Assembly: GCF_001742225.1 (NCBI RefSeq)
Contig: NZ_CP017078.1
Coordinates: forward strand, 290,887 to 354,886
From: Novosphingobium resinovorum
Lineage (GTDB): Bacteria > Pseudomonadota > Alphaproteobacteria > Sphingomonadales > Sphingomonadaceae
DNA length: 64,000 nucleotides
Direction of reading: 5' to 3'
The notes beneath the pieces are model-generated. The model was given only the letters and a program-made list of their open reading frames with translations, had not been told where the DNA came from and ran no database searches. This document shows positions 60,318 through 64,000 of the stretch, piece by piece (the first letter of the stretch is position 1; the number at the start of each line of letters is the position of its first letter). The position numbers and the translations under genes were made by a program.

Positions 60318-61984
60318 TCGATCCGTTTCAGCCATGTATCTTCCCCCAACTCCGCCACGGGAAGCCAATTCGACGCGGGTTCTGCCGTGGCTCGCGCCGG
60401 TGCCCGTGTATGGGATGTTCCCTCGCGCTCCGCTCGTTTTCGGGCCTCACGGGCGCGCCGGGTCTTCGCAGTTGCAGAGAGAACATCGCTGCGATTGGCA
60501 TGGATCAGGCGCGCGGCTTCGGCGCGCGCGCCGTTATCCTGATAGGCCCTGCCGGCCCGGAACCGTTCGTTCCGCGCCGCTTCCCATTCCGCCAGGCTGA
60601 CATCGGGATAATGCCCGACAACCGCTGCTGAGACGAAGCCACCCTCCACTTCCGGATAGACCTCCTGGATGGTGCGCTCGTCGAAGTGAACCATGACTTT
60701 CTGGCCGATCCGCGATGCAAGGCTGGTGTGCCAGTACCGACGATAGCCAATCTGGATTCCGTAGGCCTTCACCGTTCGCTCAACCCATGGCAGGAAACGG
60801 CGGACGAGAGCCGTTTCGTCGAGGCCGAGCGGAACCAAAGGCCCTTGGCTCCTCGCCTCCTCGGCCCAAGCCTGCGCCGGCGCACAGCCGCCCAAGCCGG
60901 CGTGCGGCTCGGCGTGATAGAGACAAATTGCCCGAACAAACCAGCGTTCAAACTCATCGATGGTCATCGCAGCGGCCGCACCAGCGTCATAACCGTCGCG
61001 CTTGGTGGCGTTTGCTCCCGTCGCACCGGGCAACAAGCGCATCTTGGCCATCATCGTTCCAATCAGGCGCTCGATATGGCCACCGAAATGCGCGGGGCCA
61101 CGTGGCCTGACATCCGGATCGATGCCGTGGGAAAGGCACGCGGACCGGAAGGATTGTGCACGATGTGCTGCCGCATGGTCAGCGTGTAGCCGCTTGAATA
61201 GCCCATGCATTGGGTAGTCGACATCAAGCTGTAACGCCTGCAAAAGGCTATGCTTTGGCAGGATCGCATTGGCGATCGCACGCCCGCATCGAAATATCGA
61301 GGGATCCCCAAAGCTCACATAGAAGCCAAGGATACATCGGGTCCGCACTTCGATTAGCAAGGTCACCCAAGGGCGCCCCAGCTCTTTGCGCTGCACGCTG
61401 TCGACAAGGATTACATCGGCCCGCGTATGATCCATCTGAACGAGGTCCAGGAAGCCCCGGCTTAAATACTCACCCGCATGCGGCTCATGTGCACTGCGCG
61501 TCTTCGAGCCCATCATGGTGCGTGCCCGCACCGGGTCCGATATCGCCGCAATCGCCCGCTCAATGCTGCGTTCGCTTGGCACTTCACTGGCTTCAAAACG
61601 ATAATCGCCGTTGTCGGCGATTAGGAGTCCGCGAACCTGACGAGCAGTTTCCTTCATGCTCGCGCCGGCCTTGCGCAAGTGAATCTCGCCGATGAGCGTG
61701 TCGATCGCAGCCAGCACGGTTGGGCCACCACGTCGGCTTCCTGGTTTGGGTCCTTTGGGCAACGACGCCAACGATTCTGCGACGGGGTGATCTCGGAATC
61801 GCCGGGCGAGTTCGCGAATTCGTCGTTCCTTGAGTCCGGTTACGGTCGAAATTGCCACGACTGCCTGCGCCGTCAAAGGCGCATCAAGCGGAACGTACTG
61901 GCGAAACGCTGGATACAGCGCCGTGCCTGTTGCCAATGCAGCTTCTGAACGACGAGCCGAAGGCGGCGGCTTGCGTGCAATCAT
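60314..61984 (-). CDS. tniA: TniA-type Mu-like DDE transposase
   Basis: The 556-residue transposase has an N-terminal HTH (VTGLKERRIRELARRF) and the rve core. The catalytic Asp is in FLDLVQMDHTRADVILVD, the second Asp in RLHADHAAAHRAQS, and Glu in FGGHIERLIGTMMAKM. The C-terminal Mu-type beta-barrel follows (IGQKVMVHFDERTIQEVYPE). ATG 61984 was preferred because the upstream frame runs through AATAGA boxes. It is the first gene of the tni operon and reads inward from the right end. It appears intact. Confidence 0.92.
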   Translation of the reverse strand: MIARKPPPSARRSEAALATGTALYPAFRQYVPLDAPLTAQAVVAISTVTGLKERRIRELARRFRDHPVAESLASLPKGPKPGSRRGGPTVLAAIDTLIGEIHLRKAGASMKETARQVRGLLIADNGDYRFEASEVPSERSIERAIAAISDPVRARTMMGSKTRSAHEPHAGEYLSRGFLDLVQMDHTRADVILVDSVQRKELGRPWVTLLIEVRTRCILGFYVSFGDPSIFRCGRAIANAILPKHSLLQALQLDVDYPMHGLFKRLHADHAAAHRAQSFRSACLSHGIDPDVRPRGPAHFGGHIERLIGTMMAKMRLLPGATGANATKRDGYDAGAAAAMTIDEFERWFVRAICLYHAEPHAGLGGCAPAQAWAEEARSQGPLVPLGLDETALVRRFLPWVERTVKAYGIQIGYRRYWHTSLASRIGQKVMVHFDERTIQEVYPEVEGGFVSAAVVGHYPDVSLAEWEAARNERFRAGRAYQDNGARAEAARLIHANRSDVLSATAKTRRAREARKRAEREGTSHTRAPARATAEPASNWLPVAELGEDTWLKRIE

Positions 61985-62014
61985 GGTGCTGAATTCCACC
62001 AGAAATTTCACGCT

Positions 62015-62057
62015 CAATGTCATCTATTATGGCACAGTGCGCAAATAGATTCGCACG
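62015..62057. repeat. AATAGA-type boxes and palindrome before tniA (right end)
   Basis: Inverted AATAGA-TGA-CATTG (62015-62028, minus strand) and direct AATAGA-TTCG-CACG (62044-62057) form, with their flanks, an ATCTATT...AATAGAT palindrome (62022-62050). They match the left-end boxes and overlap the expected tniA promoter, so TniA may bind and autoregulate here. Confidence 0.5.
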
Positions 62058-62144
62058 TGCGTCATTGAATGCTGCGATACCTTTGATGTATCTGGTTGTT
62101 TTTACGTAATTTATGCTGCTTGCAGCCTTCTTTGGCCGGCGACA

Positions 62145-63004
62145 GCAGCACTGTCGGCTATCGTCCCAAAAGATGGTAATACCTGTCGGCCTGGCTTCCC
62201 CACTGGCCCGAGTATGGCGCCGGCCCCCGCTGCACGAAGGCGCAGCTTTGGCAGAAGCTGAACGTCGCGCCACGACCCGTCCCATGAAAGATCTGCGTTA
62301 GCTCGGGACTACATTCGGCGAGGCACAGCGCGGCGTGATCACGCAGGCATCGTTTCGGCCATTGCCCGCCCCACGCATGAAACCTCTGGCGCAACACGGA
62401 AGGGTTTTACCTGTTGCGCAGGATGCTCGACCGTTACGCCCGCTGCAGGCTTAGAATGCCGGAACCAACATCAGGCTGCTGTGCGGGCTCTAGAGAGCAG
62501 TTCGAATGGGATAAGCGGTACCCCCCGATGAACTTCAGTCGGATCCCGTGAGCATCAGAGCCAAATCATTCGTTCCGAAGTCTGACCGTTGCGGTTGGCC
62601 TTTATCCTCCATGGCTGAGGCCCGAGCAATGCATGCATTTGCTCTCCCGTTCAAAGGGCGCGCGCGAAGGAAATCTGCTATTCGGGTGATCTTGGATCTT
62701 GTCCGGGTTCCGACACGATTTTGGCACCTTTTTGCCTAACCCGCACCTTCCCTGTGAAGCCCCCTGGCGGCCATTTGGGTGACTTGATGGCCCCGAGTTA
62801 CCCGTTACACCGCAAGGCACTCAGAGGGCTCCTGAGGGCAAAATAGAGCTGTTTCTCTATTTGTTCCACCACCCCAACGTCAGGAGGCCCTGTCATCGAC
62901 CAAAGCGGCAGGTGTTGTTCGTCAGTCGGCGCACTCGAGCTGGCTGGCGTAAAGCCCCATACGCGCAGCCGCCTTGCCCGCAATGTCGATCGTGCAAAAG
63001 TTGC
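62145..63004. other. Region right of the transposon, no firm gene
   Basis: A 79-codon minus-strand frame (GTG 62397 to 62158) has a CxxC and several other cysteines but no known motif. It ends just outside the transposon end and is a weak candidate. A perfect hairpin AAATAGAG-N6-CTCTATTT lies at 62841-62862. The rest shows nothing recognisable. Confidence 0.3.
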
Positions 63005-64000
63005 TTACAGGGCTGTTCGCAGCTTGCTTCGCAGTTCGGCATGCTCATCGTCGGTTGACGACATCATGCTCAAGGTAACCTGAACGATCTTCTTCAAATC
63101 CGGGCCACTGGCCGCCTCGATGATCTGCTCGAGTTCGATCGGCGTCTGACGAGACAGCAAAGTCATATTGGTCGACGTCCAACGGTTCTCGCGCGCAATC
63201 GTCTGAAACACCTCCAGAGCCGACCGCCTATCGACGGGCATGGCGAGTATCTGCTCGAAAGCATTTCCCAACTCCGGGTCCACATTGCCCTTCGCGAATT
63301 CCGATGTCGGACCGACGGTGAAATCAAGATGATTGCCCTGCCTTTTCGCTGCGTAGTCCGCGATAAGGATCGAAGCATCCTCGCCCCGTTCTACATCCCG
63401 CAGCAGTCTCACCGCTGCATTGAGACTGGGCGGGTCGATTGCGTCGAGGTTCTCCCGCGCTGCTTCAAGGATACGCTCGACCACCTTGGCCTCGTCGCCA
63501 GCAAAGGACCCCCAGTAGTCATCCCAAGCCCGAGAATAGCTCTCGGCTCGCGACATGTCCCTTGAGCTCGCCTTCCAGTTCACCGACGAGCGTGAGGATA
63601 GCATCTTCATCGAAGTACCCCCGAGCGGCACCATCAAAGATGATGCCGTCCAGTTCGTCCTGGTAGGAGAACCCCAGGCGAGCCAGCTGCCGGCGCCAGG
63701 TGATGTTTTCTGCGCTGCACCTGCGCCGCCATCGCCTGGCTCGCGTACGAGCTCGTCCACAAGCGGGTCGAAGGATTTTAGATTTTCTGGCGACGGCGCT
63801 CGATCGGGTTCGAATACCGACCATCCCGCCAGTGCGACCGAGGTGATGGCCCTGTCGACAATCTCCTTCGGCTTGCCGGCCAGTATCTCGAGAACGTTCC
63901 CGGTCAGTACGCCGATCTTGCGGATCACGCGGATGTTCGTGATCTCGAGGGCTTCCACGTGATAGCGCAGCTGGGCAACGCCATCGGCGCCGTCCTTCAA
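63005..64000 (-). pseudogene. Partial, frameshifted protein, possibly KAP-type P-loop NTPase C-terminus
   Basis: The gene enters from the right edge. About 95 residues in frame (ALEITNIRVIRKIGVLTGNVLEI, then IVDRAITSVALAGWSVFEP) are followed by a segment that makes sense only in another frame (WRRQLARLGFSYQDELDGII, GYFDEDAILTLVGELEGELK). From about 63540 the first frame resumes (AWDDYWGSFAGDEAKVVERILEAARENLDA to the stop). The two shifts, near 63720 and 63540, compensate. NIRVIRKI is reminiscent of KAP-family NTPases, but the Walker motifs would be outside the window, so the family call is weak. Confidence 0.45.

Larger units (their letters stand above)
55955..62144. mobile_element. Tn402/Tn5053-like transposon with tyrosine recombinase module
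   Basis: The left end TGTCGGACGCCAAAATAG (from 55955) and the right end, read inward from 62144, TGTCGCCGGCCAAAGAAG agree at 11 of the first 14 positions (TGTCG and GCCAAA at the same offsets). The right end also continues GGCTGCA, as in the 25-bp Tn5053/Tn402 repeats (TGTCG-N-GGCTGCA, recalled). Inside are int, a DUF1612-type gene, tniQ, tniB and tniA. The left end coincides exactly with the truncation of the globin gene. The 5-bp flanks GCGGG and GCAGC are not identical, so a later deletion at one side is likely. There is no TniR-type serine resolvase. Confidence 0.75.

Noticed and set aside
58525..62144. A CRISPR-associated transposon (tniABQ as a Tn7/Tn5053-like CAST)
   Set aside because: No CRISPR repeats, Cas12k or Cascade genes occur anywhere in the window. 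The genes fit an ordinary Tn402-like element.
62145..62149. Five-base target duplication for the Tn402-like transposon
   Set aside because: Left flank GCGGG and right flank GCAGC differ at two positions, so no duplication is claimed.

Overview
The window looks like part of a plasmid, or a plasmid-derived accessory replicon, from an alphaproteobacterium. A sphingomonad (Sphingobium, Sphingomonas or Novosphingobium type) is the best guess from high GC, the RepA/HTH-protein/ParAB set and the NodT-type lipoprotein efflux gene. Genus assignment is inference. No rRNA, tRNA, CRISPR array or conjugation genes were seen.

Layout. (1) 1-6.5 kb is the plasmid core: a parS-like palindrome, parB, parA and a tiny membrane protein in one operon, a ribbon-helix-helix-like protein, ssb, an HTH replication protein, and repA with 17-bp iterons on both sides, followed by a multimer resolvase. 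(2) 6.7-11 kb is transposon debris: a Tn3-family resolvase with its res site, the 3' end of a Tn3 tnpA, and an intact IS21-family element that joins this debris to a TetR gene lacking its DNA-binding half. (3) 11.6-24.3 kb is a nine-gene, tightly overlapped operon: class I PHA synthase, MaoC-phosphate acyltransferase fusion, acetate kinase family protein, FabI-like reductase, outer-membrane phospholipase A, and an HlyD/RbbA/YhhJ/NodT-type export system. (4) 24.6-27 kb holds an IS3-family (IS407-like) element, a shredded serine recombinase and a DUF736 remnant. (5) 27-36.6 kb is an oleate hydratase operon (TetR, thioesterase, 3-hydroxyacyl-CoA dehydrogenase, oleate hydratase, copper ATPase) divergent from a catalase-like protein, an unknown 203-residue protein and a DyP peroxidase. 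(6) 36.7-38.4 kb is a broken MFS gene cut by an IS5-family element with CTAG target duplications. (7) 38.5-52.4 kb is a full fatty-acid module: an eight-gene beta-oxidation operon on the minus strand and a DUF2147-FadL-FadD set on the plus strand, next to a MerR regulator. Palindromes sharing a TGACGT/ACGTCA core lie in front of both. (8) 52.4-56 kb is a patchwork of truncated genes plus a flavohaemoglobin/DUF1971/truncated-globin group. (9) 55,955-62,144 is a Tn402/Tn5053-like transposon (tniA-tniB-tniQ) that carries a tyrosine recombinase divergent from a DUF1612-type protein where a serine resolvase would be expected. (10) The right edge holds a frameshifted, partial gene.

Together the cargo reads as a lipid island. 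FadL and FadD import and activate long-chain acids, PldA could release them from membranes, and oleate hydratase adds water to unsaturated acids. Acyl-CoA dehydrogenase with ETF, FadN-type and thiolase enzymes run beta-oxidation, and PHA synthase with MaoC-Pta and AckA can store the carbon. The two items most worth following up are the tyrosine-recombinase version of a Tn402-like transposon and the PHA/phospholipase/RbbA export operon. The haem peroxidase set facing the oleate hydratase operon comes next.
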